Shown here in pieces: positions 33,636-41,817 of a stretch of DNA of 64,000 nt. This DNA is from Pseudophaeobacter sp965641885 (GTDB taxonomy: Bacteria; Pseudomonadota; Alphaproteobacteria; Rhodobacterales; Rhodobacteraceae). The notes under the pieces were generated by a model. The model saw nothing but the letters and a program-made list of their open reading frames with translations. It did not search any database and was not told where the DNA came from. How positions within the stretch are numbered: position 1 is the stretch's first letter; each line of letters begins with the position of its first letter. Position numbers and translations under genes: made by a program. The DNA is taken from NCBI GenBank assembly GCA_965641885.1, contig OZ282574.1, forward strand, positions 1,550,001 through 1,614,000, read 5' to 3'.

Positions 33636-35039
33636 ATGGAACCTATTGAAATTGGCCTTTGGGTCACGGGCTTTTTGCTGGTGCTTGTGGTCCTGGGCAT
33701 GCGGGTGGCCTTTGCGGCTGGTCTTGCAGGGCTTGTCGGGCTGGTCTGGATCTTCTGGGCCAAGTTTGGCTATGATCCCGACCGTTTTGGCAAGGCGCTG
33801 ACCATTGCGGTGAAAACCGCAGGCCAGGTGCCACATTCCAAAGTCTCAAGCCAGGCGCTGAGCCTGATCCCAACCTTCATCCTGATTGGCTATCTGGCCT
33901 ATTACGCTGGCCTCACGCGCGCCTTGTTTGAGGCCGCCAAGCGCTGGATCGCCTGGTTGCCCGGCGGGCTTGCGGTTGCGACCGTTTTTGCCACGGCAGG
34001 CTTTGCAGCCGTTTCTGGTGCCTCTGTGGCTACCTCGGCGGTCTTTGCCCGTATCGCTATCCCCGAGATGCTGGCGGTTGGCTACAACAAGCGCTTTGCG
34101 GCAGGCGTTGTGGCGGCGGCCGGAACCCTGGCCTCATTGATCCCGCCCTCTGCCATTTTGGTGATCTATGCCATTATCGTAGAGCAGGACGTGGGCAAGC
34201 TGTTGCTGGCGGGCTTTATTCCCGGCGCCTTTAGTGCAGTGGTCTATGTGTTGCTGATTATTGGCATTGCGGTGGTGTTCAAAAACGTCGGCCCGCCGGT
34301 CACCGGCTTTACCTGGCGCCAGCGCTTTGAATCGCTGCCCGCTGCCCTGCCGATCGTCTTTGTCGTCGTGATCATCATCTGCTTTGTCTACAATCCCTTT
34401 GGCGGCGACGCCTGGGGCACACCAACCGAAGGCGGAGCATTGGGGGCCTTTGTGGTCTTTTGCATGGCGCTGTGGCGCGGCATGCGCTGGAGCGAGTTCA
34501 AATCAGCCTTGCTGGAGACGGCCAAGCTCACCGTGATGATCTTTACCATCATCTGGGGCGTGCTGATCTATGTGCGCTTTTTGGGTTTTGCAGACCTTCC
34601 GGGGGCCTTCTCAGACTGGATCACCAATCTTGAGATGTCGCCTATGGTGATCCTGATCTGTATCTTGCTGGCCTATGCGGTGCTTGGAATGTTCATGGAT
34701 GCCATTGGCATGCTGCTGTTGACCTTGCCTGTGGTCTACCCCGCGGTGATGGCGCTGAATGGCGGCGAAAGCGTGGCTGCTGTGGACAGTGCCTTTGGCA
34801 TGTCAGGGCCGATGTGCGCCATCTGGTTTGGCATTCTGGTAGTAAAAATGGCTGAGTTTTGCCTGATCACACCGCCAATCGGCCTCAACTGTTTTGTGGT
34901 GGCTGGCGTACGCGATGATCTCAGCGTGCAGGACGTTTTCCACGGCGTGATGCCCTTTTTCATCGCGGACGGGGTGACAATCGCGCTGTTGGTGGCCTTC
35001 CCGGCTATCGTGCTCTACCTGCCAAGCTTGGCACAATAG
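33636..35039 (+). CDS. dctM: TRAP transporter large permease (DctM family)
   Basis: The product is 467 residues with about 12 transmembrane helices. The DctM core includes FAAVSGASVATSAVFARIAIPEM-type motifs (SGASVATSA), AGTLASLIPPSAILVIYA, and GMFMDAIGMLLLTLPVVYP. It forms the transport channel driven by a Na+ or proton gradient together with DctQ. A strong terminator follows 22 bp after the stop, closing the dctPQM operon. Confidence 0.95.
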   Translation: MEPIEIGLWVTGFLLVLVVLGMRVAFAAGLAGLVGLVWIFWAKFGYDPDRFGKALTIAVKTAGQVPHSKVSSQALSLIPTFILIGYLAYYAGLTRALFEAAKRWIAWLPGGLAVATVFATAGFAAVSGASVATSAVFARIAIPEMLAVGYNKRFAAGVVAAAGTLASLIPPSAILVIYAIIVEQDVGKLLLAGFIPGAFSAVVYVLLIIGIAVVFKNVGPPVTGFTWRQRFESLPAALPIVFVVVIIICFVYNPFGGDAWGTPTEGGALGAFVVFCMALWRGMRWSEFKSALLETAKLTVMIFTIIWGVLIYVRFLGFADLPGAFSDWITNLEMSPMVILICILLAYAVLGMFMDAIGMLLLTLPVVYPAVMALNGGESVAAVDSAFGMSGPMCAIWFGILVVKMAEFCLITPPIGLNCFVVAGVRDDLSVQDVFHGVMPFFIADGVTIALLVAFPAIVLYLPSLAQ

Positions 35040-35061
35040 GGCCTGATATTTGGCTGAGTTG

Positions 35062-35105
35062 AAAATGGGCGAAAGGGAAACTCCCCTTTCGCCCATTTTG
35101 TTTGT
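35062..35105 (+). terminator. strong terminator after dctM
   Basis: A 15-bp perfect stem, AAAATGGGCGAAAGG with its complement, has a six-base loop and ends in TTTTGTTTG. The AAAA arm means it can also act for leftward transcripts from the tonB operon. Confidence 0.85.
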
Positions 35106-35251
35106 CTCTGTTGGAGCAGATCCCCTTTTGCCCGAAATGCACAGCCGTGAGAGATCCGGGCGGTTGCGAAACAGCTACAGATCACAGCAACAGACCAGTG
35201 CCATTCGGAACAGTGCCGTTCAGTTTGCGAAGGGCCGGTAAGGTTTTGACC

Positions 35252-36154
35252 TCAGCGTGAAAAGCTCATGGGGAGATTGAAGGTGAAGGGCTTGCCGCCA
35301 AGCTGTTTTGGCGCTGAGGGGAACTTTCCCGCTCGGCTTACGGCTTTGAGGGCCGCCTGATCAAACCCCGCGACGCCAGATGATTTGGCAACGCGGTAAT
35401 TGATCAGCTTGCCACTGGCCGCGACGGTGATGCGCAGTACAACCCGGCCTTTGCCGCGCTGGCCTGAAGGGTACCGCTTGCGGCGTTCTATGCGGGACCG
35501 GATTTTTGCCCCCCAGATGGACTGCAGCTTTGCCTTTTGCCCTGCGGATGCCGTGGCCGTGCTGGCACCGCCTGCAACCCCTGCCTCTGCGCCGCGGCCG
35601 GCTCCGGCAGCCCGTTGCGCCGGGCGCCCTGCAGAGGTCTGCTGAGAGGTCTTGGCCACTGGTGGCTTTGACACAGGTCGCTTTGCGGCAGGTGGCTTGG
35701 GGGCAGGCGGTTTGGGGACAGGTTTTTCAACCGGCTTGGGCCGCGGTTTGGGTTCTGGTTCCGGCTCTGGTTCCGGCTCTGGGGGCGGAGGAGGAGGAGG
35801 CGCCGTATCGACCTCTACGACCTGTTTCACCTCAGGCTCCGCCAGGGCCACGAGAACGGCAACGCGGGGGGCCTCTGCCAGATCAAACTGCGGCATTTTC
35901 GGTGTGGTTGGCCGTATGGTTGGCTGTGTTTGCGGCTGCGTCAGATCGGGATTTGTCAGCTGCACCCGCGGGGTGGGACGCTCCCAGGCCTTTACCATTT
36001 CTGCCAGGGTGGCACTGGCCGCCTCGATCGAGACCCGCGCTTCGCCGCCCGCACCACTGGACTGCACCCCCGATTGCGGCGCCGTGGCAAACAGGCTGAC
36101 ATGGATAAAGGCCGCAAGACCGGCAAACAGAGTGAACTCGGCAGCGCGTTTCAT
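35252..36154 (-). CDS. tonB: TonB-like energy transducer
   Basis: The product is 300 residues: an N-terminal membrane helix (about 8-25), a long Pro/Lys/Glu-rich periplasmic stalk with repeated PEPEPEP and PKP blocks (about 118-170), and a C-terminal TonB domain (about 215-300) including IERRKRYPSGQRGKGRVVL and a final PFTFNLPMSF. It carries proton-motive-force energy from ExbBD to outer-membrane receptors for ferric siderophores or heme. It is the last gene of a five-gene minus-strand operon and overlaps the ExbD gene by four bases. No outer-membrane receptor is encoded next to it. Confidence 0.9.
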   Translation of the reverse strand: MKRAAEFTLFAGLAAFIHVSLFATAPQSGVQSSGAGGEARVSIEAASATLAEMVKAWERPTPRVQLTNPDLTQPQTQPTIRPTTPKMPQFDLAEAPRVAVLVALAEPEVKQVVEVDTAPPPPPPPEPEPEPEPEPKPRPKPVEKPVPKPPAPKPPAAKRPVSKPPVAKTSQQTSAGRPAQRAAGAGRGAEAGVAGGASTATASAGQKAKLQSIWGAKIRSRIERRKRYPSGQRGKGRVVLRITVAASGKLINYRVAKSSGVAGFDQAALKAVSRAGKFPSAPKQLGGKPFTFNLPMSFSR

Positions 36155-36546
36155 TCTGGGCGTACCACCAATTCTGCGCGGCTCAACCCAGCCGCGGCAA
36201 GTTTCGTCAAGATGCCAGCTAGTGTTCTGGCCTCAAGCCTGGCATCAGCGCGCAGCACCACCACCGGGGCATTGGCGCTGGACGCGGCCAGCATTGCCAG
36301 CGCAGCCTCGCCCTCGGCGCCGTCGAAATGCAATTTGCCTGTGGCGTCGATATAGAGGGTCTGGTCTGCCTTGCTTTCGGCCTCAAGATCAGCATTTGGC
36401 GGTGTGACCTCAAAAGGTTCAGGCTGGGCCAGACGCGATGTCATCAAAAAGAAGATGAGCAGCAAAAAAACCACGTTGATCATCGGCACGATGGATTCTG
36501 TGCGGGGACGGCGCCGGGGCGGGGAAAGATCCATGGCTTCGCTCAC
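36151..36546 (-). CDS. exbD: ExbD family proton-channel subunit (second copy)
   Basis: The product is 131 residues: short cytoplasmic N-terminus, one transmembrane helix (SIVPMINVVFLLLIFFLMTS, about 18-38) and a periplasmic domain. Canonical ExbD/TolR proteins have an Asp at the MIDVVF position for proton conduction; here it reads MINVVF, so that Asp is replaced by Asn. The neighbouring ExbD (36543-36914) has the normal MIDVVF. This copy may be a non-conducting partner in a mixed ExbD assembly. It overlaps both neighbours by four bases. Confidence 0.9.
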   Translation of the reverse strand: MSEAMDLSPPRRRPRTESIVPMINVVFLLLIFFLMTSRLAQPEPFEVTPPNADLEAESKADQTLYIDATGKLHFDGAEGEAALAMLAASSANAPVVVLRADARLEARTLAGILTKLAAAGLSRAELVVRPE

Positions 36547-36914
36547 TCCACCAGTACAAAGGCTGTAAAGCCCGCGTTGCGCAGGGTCTGGGTGACAGTG
36601 GTGATGCGCTGCAGGTTGGCGCCATTGACGCCGCGCAAAATGACCAGATCACCGGGGGTTTCCATTAAGGGCGCAAGACTTGCCGCCAGATCCTGCGTGG
36701 GCTGACCATTGACGTTTAGGGTCTCTGGGCCAATGTTGACCAGTCTTGGCGGGCCGGAATAGGCTCCTCCCCGACCAGCCAGCGGCAGCTCAAGCACCGC
36801 TTCGGTGCCAAAACGAGACGCCAGCATAAAGAACACCAGCAGCAAGAAGACCACATCAATCATGGGCGTCAGGCTGGGCTTGCGCCGGGGCTTTTGTGCA
36901 TCGCTGAAGTGCAT
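36543..36914 (-). CDS. exbD: ExbD family proton-channel subunit (canonical copy)
   Basis: The product is 123 residues from the ATG at 36914, four bases after the ExbB stop; the longer frame upstream runs antisense-like through exbB and is rejected. A single transmembrane helix carries the conserved proton-carrying Asp in LTPMIDVVFLLLVFF (about 16-30), followed by a periplasmic domain. It forms the ExbB-ExbD motor that drives TonB. A second ExbD with Asn at the key position follows immediately. Confidence 0.92.
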   Translation of the reverse strand: MHFSDAQKPRRKPSLTPMIDVVFLLLVFFMLASRFGTEAVLELPLAGRGGAYSGPPRLVNIGPETLNVNGQPTQDLAASLAPLMETPGDLVILRGVNGANLQRITTVTQTLRNAGFTAFVLVE

Positions 36915-36918
36915 CGTT

Positions 36919-37995
36919 TCACTCGGCCGCCATTTGCAGTTTGGCCGGGGCTTCTGCCACAAACAGGCGGGTGGCGCTGTCTTCCAGATCCAGACGAATG
37001 CGCATGATGACGGCTTCAAACCATGTCAGCGCGGCCGAGGCCGGGATCGCCACCGCCATGCCGGCAGCAGTGGTCAGCAGGGCTTCCCAGATGCCGCCGG
37101 CCAGCAGGGCCGGATCAGCCTTTGAGCCCGCTTGTTGCAGGGCCTGAAAGGCCGCGATCATGCCCAGTACGGTGCCCAACAGCCCCAGCAGTGGCGCGAT
37201 TGTTGCAATGAGTTCAAGGGCTCCCAATCCTGTTCCGGCCTGTGCCAGATGCTTTTTGGCCACCCGCGCGGTTTCCTCACGGGCGCGTGGCTCGGGCAGG
37301 CTGCGCAGGGCGTTCAGGCCAGCTGCAACCACTTTGGAGCGAATGCCCATGCGTCCCTGAACGATGGCCAAAGCGGCGTCCGGTTTGCCCGCTTCATAGG
37401 CGGTGACAGCTTTGCTGGCTTTGCTACGGGACCAGGCGCCGATCAGGGCTAACCGCCAGATTTTCCACAAAATAAGCGCCAATGTGATCACGGAAAGCGC
37501 CGCAATCGCCCAGATAGATGGTCCGCCGTCGCGTAAAAACTTCAGGGCCTTTTGCGAGGTCTCAACCGCCATCAGTTTTAGCTCTTCGTGTCGTGAGAGC
37601 CGCTGTGCGGGTGGCAATTCCACGGCCTCTGTTGCCTCTGATATATCCGGCATGGGGGCGGTTGCCTCACCGGGGTCTGAGGTCTGTGCCGTATCAAGCG
37701 GCTGCAGGGCAGGGCTGGCAGCCGCTTCCGCCTGTTTGGAGACATCCGGAACATCCGGGCTCAGGGCCTCTAAGGGGACGGGCGCGGTGAGGCTGGTGCC
37801 GGTGCTGTCCACAGCGGGGGCTGTAAGCTGGGGCGTGGCCTGGGCTGGTGCAGCCGCTGGGCTTAGCATCTGGCCATTTTGTTGCGTAGGCTCCTGTTGT
37901 TGCACAGGCTCTTGTTGTTGTTCAGTCTCCTGCGCAGAGGCGAGAGAGCTGGTGGCAAGCAGCAGCAGCAGGGCGAGGGGGATATTTCGGGTCAT
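36919..37995 (-). CDS. exbB: ExbB/TolQ/MotA family proton-channel protein with periplasmic extension
   Basis: The product is 358 residues from the ATG at 37995, which overlaps the preceding gene's stop (ATGA). A Sec signal peptide (MTRNIPLALLLLLATSSLASA) is followed by a Gln/Glu/Pro-rich periplasmic region of about 140 residues (QQQEP repeats, then Pro/Ala-rich). Three transmembrane segments of the MotA/TolQ/ExbB core come next (about 180-355), with TIAPLLGLLGTVLGMIAAF and LLTTAAGMAVAIPA. The long N-terminal extension is seen in some alphaproteobacterial ExbB proteins. It works with the ExbD and TonB encoded downstream. Confidence 0.92.
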   Translation of the reverse strand: MTRNIPLALLLLLATSSLASAQETEQQQEPVQQQEPTQQNGQMLSPAAAPAQATPQLTAPAVDSTGTSLTAPVPLEALSPDVPDVSKQAEAAASPALQPLDTAQTSDPGEATAPMPDISEATEAVELPPAQRLSRHEELKLMAVETSQKALKFLRDGGPSIWAIAALSVITLALILWKIWRLALIGAWSRSKASKAVTAYEAGKPDAALAIVQGRMGIRSKVVAAGLNALRSLPEPRAREETARVAKKHLAQAGTGLGALELIATIAPLLGLLGTVLGMIAAFQALQQAGSKADPALLAGGIWEALLTTAAGMAVAIPASAALTWFEAVIMRIRLDLEDSATRLFVAEAPAKLQMAAE

Positions 37996-39059
37996 GGCTT
38001 GCTCCAGTAGGCAGCGATATAGCTGGTGCCCGCCGCCGGAGGGGCGGCTTTGATGGCCTGGCGCACAGGCGTCACATCGCTTTTCTCGCTTGCGAACCAA
38101 AAGAAATGGTCCGGTTGCGCTGCGCGGGCTGACAGGGCGCGCTCGGCTAGATCAGAGGCGTCACGCCGGGTGAGCCAGGTGAGCTGCACGCCCTTTGGGG
38201 CGCTGATGGGATAGCCACTCGCCTCACCTTCGGCCGCGACAAGGGTGGCCTGACCCTGACTGTCCGGCTGAAGGGTCGCAAGAATACGCGCGGCCGCCGG
38301 AAAGCCGGTTTCATCGGCAAACAGCAGGATGTGTGACACCTGAGGGATGCCGCCGCCTCCTGGTCCGGCTATGGCCAGAACATCGCCAACAGACGCCCTG
38401 CGGACCCATTCGGTCGCGCGGCCACCGTCGTGCAGAAAAATGTCAAAATCCATCAACCCCGCCTGATGGTCTATCCAGCGGGTGGTGTAGACGGGACGAT
38501 GCAGCGCATTTTCGCCCTTGGGCCAGACCGTTGTTCCATTTTCCGACAGGCTGGGCCAGACGGGTTCGCGGCATCCGGCCGGAGGCAGTACCAAGCGAAA
38601 GTGAATGGCGTCATCTTGAAAACTGCTAAGGTCTTCGCCCTTTACCCGCACCCGCAAGAAGGCCGCACCAATGGGGGTAATCGACTGCACGGTCGTGAAA
38701 TGCAGGTTGGGCGGCAGAGACGCCTGTGTCGCGCTGTCCGACCAGCGCAGAGCCCTTGCGGCCTCAGGTAGCAGCTGTTCAAGGTTTTCGCTAAAGCCGT
38801 CTTTCAACATAAACAGCCGGTCCGGAAGCGCGGCGGAGATGTAAACCGAAAAGCCATCCTCCTGCGCGGTAATCCGGAGTTGGCCAAAGGAAGCGACCTC
38901 AACGCACAGGGCGTTATCAGTGTCTTCGCGAATCTGCAGGTCATGCTCGCGGGCTTGCTGCGCCATGGCCTGACGCAGGGTGGAAAATGAGCTGTCGGCC
39001 TGGGTTTCAAATGTCAGGGTTGCATAGGCTTCGATGGGAAAGCTTGGATTTATCGTCAT
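37992..39059 (-). CDS. siderophore-interacting (SIP-type) FAD ferric reductase with DUF2218 N-terminus
   Basis: The product is 355 residues. The first ~95 residues resemble DUF2218 (short iron-linked proteins, e.g. FGQLRITAQEDGFSVYI), followed by a ferredoxin-reductase-like FAD domain (about 115-230, with VRVKGEDLSSFQDDAIHFRL and the FAD motif RPVYTTRW) and an NAD(P)H-binding SIP domain (about 230-355, with LFADETGFPAAARIL and FFWFASEKSDV). Such proteins reduce ferric siderophores in the cytoplasm. It overlaps exbB by four bases and is the first recognised gene of the TonB operon, so the operon serves iron uptake. No Fur or Irr box was seen in the upstream 200 bp by eye. Confidence 0.88.
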   Translation of the reverse strand: MTINPSFPIEAYATLTFETQADSSFSTLRQAMAQQAREHDLQIREDTDNALCVEVASFGQLRITAQEDGFSVYISAALPDRLFMLKDGFSENLEQLLPEAARALRWSDSATQASLPPNLHFTTVQSITPIGAAFLRVRVKGEDLSSFQDDAIHFRLVLPPAGCREPVWPSLSENGTTVWPKGENALHRPVYTTRWIDHQAGLMDFDIFLHDGGRATEWVRRASVGDVLAIAGPGGGGIPQVSHILLFADETGFPAAARILATLQPDSQGQATLVAAEGEASGYPISAPKGVQLTWLTRRDASDLAERALSARAAQPDHFFWFASEKSDVTPVRQAIKAAPPAAGTSYIAAYWSKP

Positions 39060-39922
39060 GCTGCTGTCCTATTCAGGGGTGACATGGGGGTGCCGCACAC
39101 CGGAGCGGAGAGTTTCTGGCAGGTGGGGCCAAAGCCCAGTTGCATGTCTTGGACTCTAGCCACTTTGGCAGGGGGCGCTTTGACAATGAGCGCAGCTGCG
39201 CCAGAAGCAAGCATTTGGCCGGACTGTTGGCGCTGTTGAGCAGGTAACAAGCGCCGAAGCCCGGAGAAGGCCTGGAGCCCGTTCATCTTCAGCTCATCTG
39301 CAGCAGGAGCACAAAGAGGCTGAACAACGGAGGCGATTGCAACAAGTCTTTGGCGCACCAAACTGCTCCAATACGCTGCAAAAGGGCGGGGCCTCTACAG
39401 CTGTTGAGTGGTTTGGCTGGATGTTGCGAGGGACGATCAACGTCCCAACATCTGGCTTCGAGATAAAGGTCTGAGATGGACCCATATTTTTCCTTACTAG
39501 TTTTGTCAAGAATGGTGCGACATGGCATCAGAAGATATCAGTGAAGACATCAATCACAGAAATGCAGATTTGCTTGGGCGCGTTTGGTCAAGAATGCAGC
39601 CCACGTGCCGTCGTTGCACGAGGCTCTCACTCTCGAAGATCACACAAGCCGTACTGGCGGGGGGAGACAATCCCACAATCGCTGAACTGCAACGCGATTG
39701 CCGCCTCAAAACGGGGGCATTCCTGTCAGTTCGCGTGTTGGTCAGTTCGCGTGTTGGGAGGTCTCGTGTGTAAAAGCAGCGTTGCTCGGTTTGATCCTAA
39801 CGGAGCCAGCAGTGTTTATTGCGATGCCGCAAGGCGACCGCGCGCGCAAGGCAAACAGGGTCTGCGTTTGTGCTGCAATAAGACCCATTCAAAGCTCCCG
39901 GCTTTGGCAGGCAGAGGCTCAC
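39060..39922. other. gene-poor stretch between SIP and luxI
   Basis: No gene is well supported. A 101-codon minus-strand frame (39056-39361) ends in an ATGA overlap with the SIP start and might be a small upstream gene, but it resembles nothing I know. A perfect 16-bp tandem duplication lies at 39725-39756. The rest looks like decayed sequence. Confidence 0.4.
39725..39756. repeat. 16-bp perfect tandem duplication
   Basis: GTCAGTTCGCGTGTTG occurs twice in direct succession (39725-39740 and 39741-39756). Unit length is not a multiple of three, and no gene is recognised here. Confidence 0.8.
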
Positions 39923-40525
39923 TTAAGCGGCGTAGCTGCGCACACTCTTTGCGTCCACCTTCAGGTGATAGGCTTGGCAGGTTTCCCCCCCGACGTCGAT
40001 GCGAGGACCGGCTGGAGAAGTCGTCAACCCGGTTTTGCGCATCAGCAGCCTGGCCGTCACGGTCGTTAGGCAAAGGTAGGAGTCAATCTGCCATTTCTCG
40101 GCCAGGCGGGCGAGGTTAAGTCCAATTTCTCCCCTGACGCGCATTCTTTCACGGCTGCTCAGAGTGTCTGCGACAAAAACCCTGCTGACCTCCCATATGC
40201 CGGCTTCCTGAGGAGCGACTGCGTCAAGAATATCGGCGGGCAGTTTTGGCAGCAGTCCGAGTTGCGCATCGCGCAGCATGTAGCTTGCAGCAATGCTATG
40301 CGCGGTGGATGGCGTCAGTCGAAGTCCGCCGTGGACCGTCTCGCCGTCATGAATGGCGCAATAAATGCTCTCTGGCGTGTCATATTGATCGAATTCAAGG
40401 CCGCGGACATTCGGAAGATCCCAGCCCAGAGTTTCGATGAAATGGTGATGCCTTGCCCGCAGCAGCGCGGTGAAAAGAGTTCCGGTTTCGCCTAAATTGT
40501 CGAAGGTTATTTCTGTTGACTGCAT
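39923..40525 (-). CDS. acyl-homoserine-lactone synthase, LuxI family (orphan)
   Basis: The product is 200 residues from the ATG at 40525. That start puts the conserved residues within one position of LuxI/EsaI numbering: Arg25, Phe29, Trp35, Asp46, Asp49 (in RARHHHFIETLGWDL and EFDQYDTPES), then Arg69 (GGLRLTPS), Glu112 and Arg115 (WEVSRVFV). All invariant LuxI residues are therefore present and the enzyme is probably active, joining S-adenosylmethionine and an acyl-ACP to make an AHL signal. The upstream in-frame ATG at 40603 lacks a ribosome binding site. No luxR gene lies in the window next to it, so the receptor must be elsewhere. An unusual triple His (HHH) follows the first Arg. Confidence 0.88.
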   Translation of the reverse strand: MQSTEITFDNLGETGTLFTALLRARHHHFIETLGWDLPNVRGLEFDQYDTPESIYCAIHDGETVHGGLRLTPSTAHSIAASYMLRDAQLGLLPKLPADILDAVAPQEAGIWEVSRVFVADTLSSRERMRVRGEIGLNLARLAEKWQIDSYLCLTTVTARLLMRKTGLTTSPAGPRIDVGGETCQAYHLKVDAKSVRSYAA

Positions 40526-41618
40526 CAAGGTGCCTGACCATTTTTTCGCCGTCTGTGAACCGCGTTCAGAGGGGATTTCGAAGATGTAAAACAGCTTTTG
40601 CATGTAATCGTAAATTTTTTATTAATTTTTAACGATACGAACCCACACGGCCAACCCTGATTTGAAACTGCCAAAACTTCTGTGCTCTATGCGGTCAATA
40701 ACGGTCTGATGGCAAGGGCTGTCTGGCGCATGTTTTTGCAGGGCTATGTCTCACAGGTCGCGGGTACAGGCTGTTTGGCTGGTGATCAGATTTGCGCAAA
40801 TGGAGTAGCAAAGGCGCAAACTGTGACAGGTGGGCCCAAGGCCTGAAGCCGTTGAATGATTGTGTGATTTAAGGGCGGAGACAATGCAGGCGACAGTAGG
40901 GCTATAGGGCCTCCAGACACAGGAGGAGGAGGTGGACCTGGCTTGCCGGAGGTGATCCGGAGTGGGTCGAACTTGGTCGGATTCTTGGCTTGCATCATCG
41001 CTCTGCGCAAGGGAGGGACGTCGCGTAACTTTTTCTTAACCACGCCGGATGCGCCGCGCTTGAGGGGATGAATATGTGTCTTAAACGGCTAGAAGGCGGC
41101 AAATTGACACCTTTTACGCTGAAAGGGAGGTCGCTGCAGTTTTGGGCGCACATCTTTTAGTTGATTTTCGCCTGCGTTCCAGGCGTTCCTCTCATTGGGC
41201 CGTATTTAGGGAAACGGCGCGGCGGAACTGTCTTCTATTCAGGTCGGATCGAAAGCCTCGCGCCCGAAAGCCACGCGCTCGAAACCCTGACGCACTGTGT
41301 CGTCTCCGTGATGTGCGGGCCACCGCGCCGACAGGCAGGCGTGATGTTCAGCAGTCCTATGCGGCGCCGCTCTCCAGACAGGTCTGTCGGTGGCGATGTC
41401 GATGGCGATGTCGGGGCGGGATGCCATGGGGCTCTGGCAGACGGCCGGGGTGTTGAGCGCCTTGTGCAGCTGGTCTTTTGTACCTGGTCCTCGGTACCTG
41501 ATCTGCGCCACCTGCTCGGCTGACCGCGCGGCTGTCAACGGTGCGGTGGGCATGCTGTTTAAAACGTATGCGTCGCAACGTAGTGTTGCAGAGTTGTGGC
41601 AGAGCCTGCCGAAACGAC
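40526..41618. other. gene-poor kilobase upstream of luxI
   Basis: No credible gene in about 1.1 kb. The left end is A/T rich and should hold the luxI promoter; no palindromic lux box was found by eye. Frames at 40786-41043 (minus), 41142-41456 and 41161-41523 (plus) lack ribosome binding sites and family resemblance. The short phrase CGATGTCGATGGCGATGTCG near 41394-41415 is repetitive. The region could contain a small RNA, which cannot be judged by eye. Confidence 0.45.
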
Positions 41619-41644
41619 AAAGGCCGCCCTGAGGGGCGGCCTTT
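41619..41644. terminator. perfect GC hairpin downstream of tRNA-Asn
   Basis: AAAGGCCGCCC and GGGCGGCCTTT form an 11-bp perfect stem with a four-base loop, 26 bases beyond the tRNA 3' end on the minus strand. The T tract is short, but the A/T flanks make it usable in either direction. Confidence 0.65.
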
Positions 41645-41670
41645 ATGCCATTGATCTCTATGAGATATTT

Positions 41671-41745
41671 TGGCTCCGGCGGTAGGGATCGAACCTACGA
41701 CCAATTGATTAACAGTCAACTGCTCTACCGCTGAGCTACGCCGGA
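41671..41745 (-). tRNA. tRNA-Asn (anticodon GTT)
   Basis: On the minus strand the 75-base gene begins TCCGGCG and ends CGCCGGAGCCA. The seven-base-pair acceptor stem is perfect and CCA is encoded. The D arm reads AGCTCAGCGGTAGAGC, the anticodon arm TTGACTGTTAATCAA has GTT in the loop, and the T arm contains GGTTCGATCC. The anticodon reads Asn codons AAC and AAT. No integrase or att duplication is evident beside it. Confidence 0.97.
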
Positions 41746-41817
41746 ACGGTCTCAGCGATATAGCGAGGGCTATCGCTGAGGTCCAGAGGGTAAAGGCAGA
41801 AAATGTGAAAAAAGTTG

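Noticed and set aside
35690..35820. low-complexity repeats resembling a tandem DNA repeat
   Set aside because: They encode the Pro-Glu and Pro-Lys stalk of TonB and are explained by that gene.
39056..39361. 101-codon minus-strand frame overlapping the SIP start by ATGA
   Set aside because: The overlap is suggestive, but there is no ribosome binding site, signal peptide or recognisable family; kept only as a remark.
40786..41043. 85-codon minus-strand frame with a proline run
   Set aside because: No ribosome binding site and no family; composition can arise by chance from a GGAGGAGG-rich stretch.
41671..41745. tRNA-Asn considered as an integration site
   Set aside because: No integrase gene and no visible duplication of the tRNA 3' end nearby.
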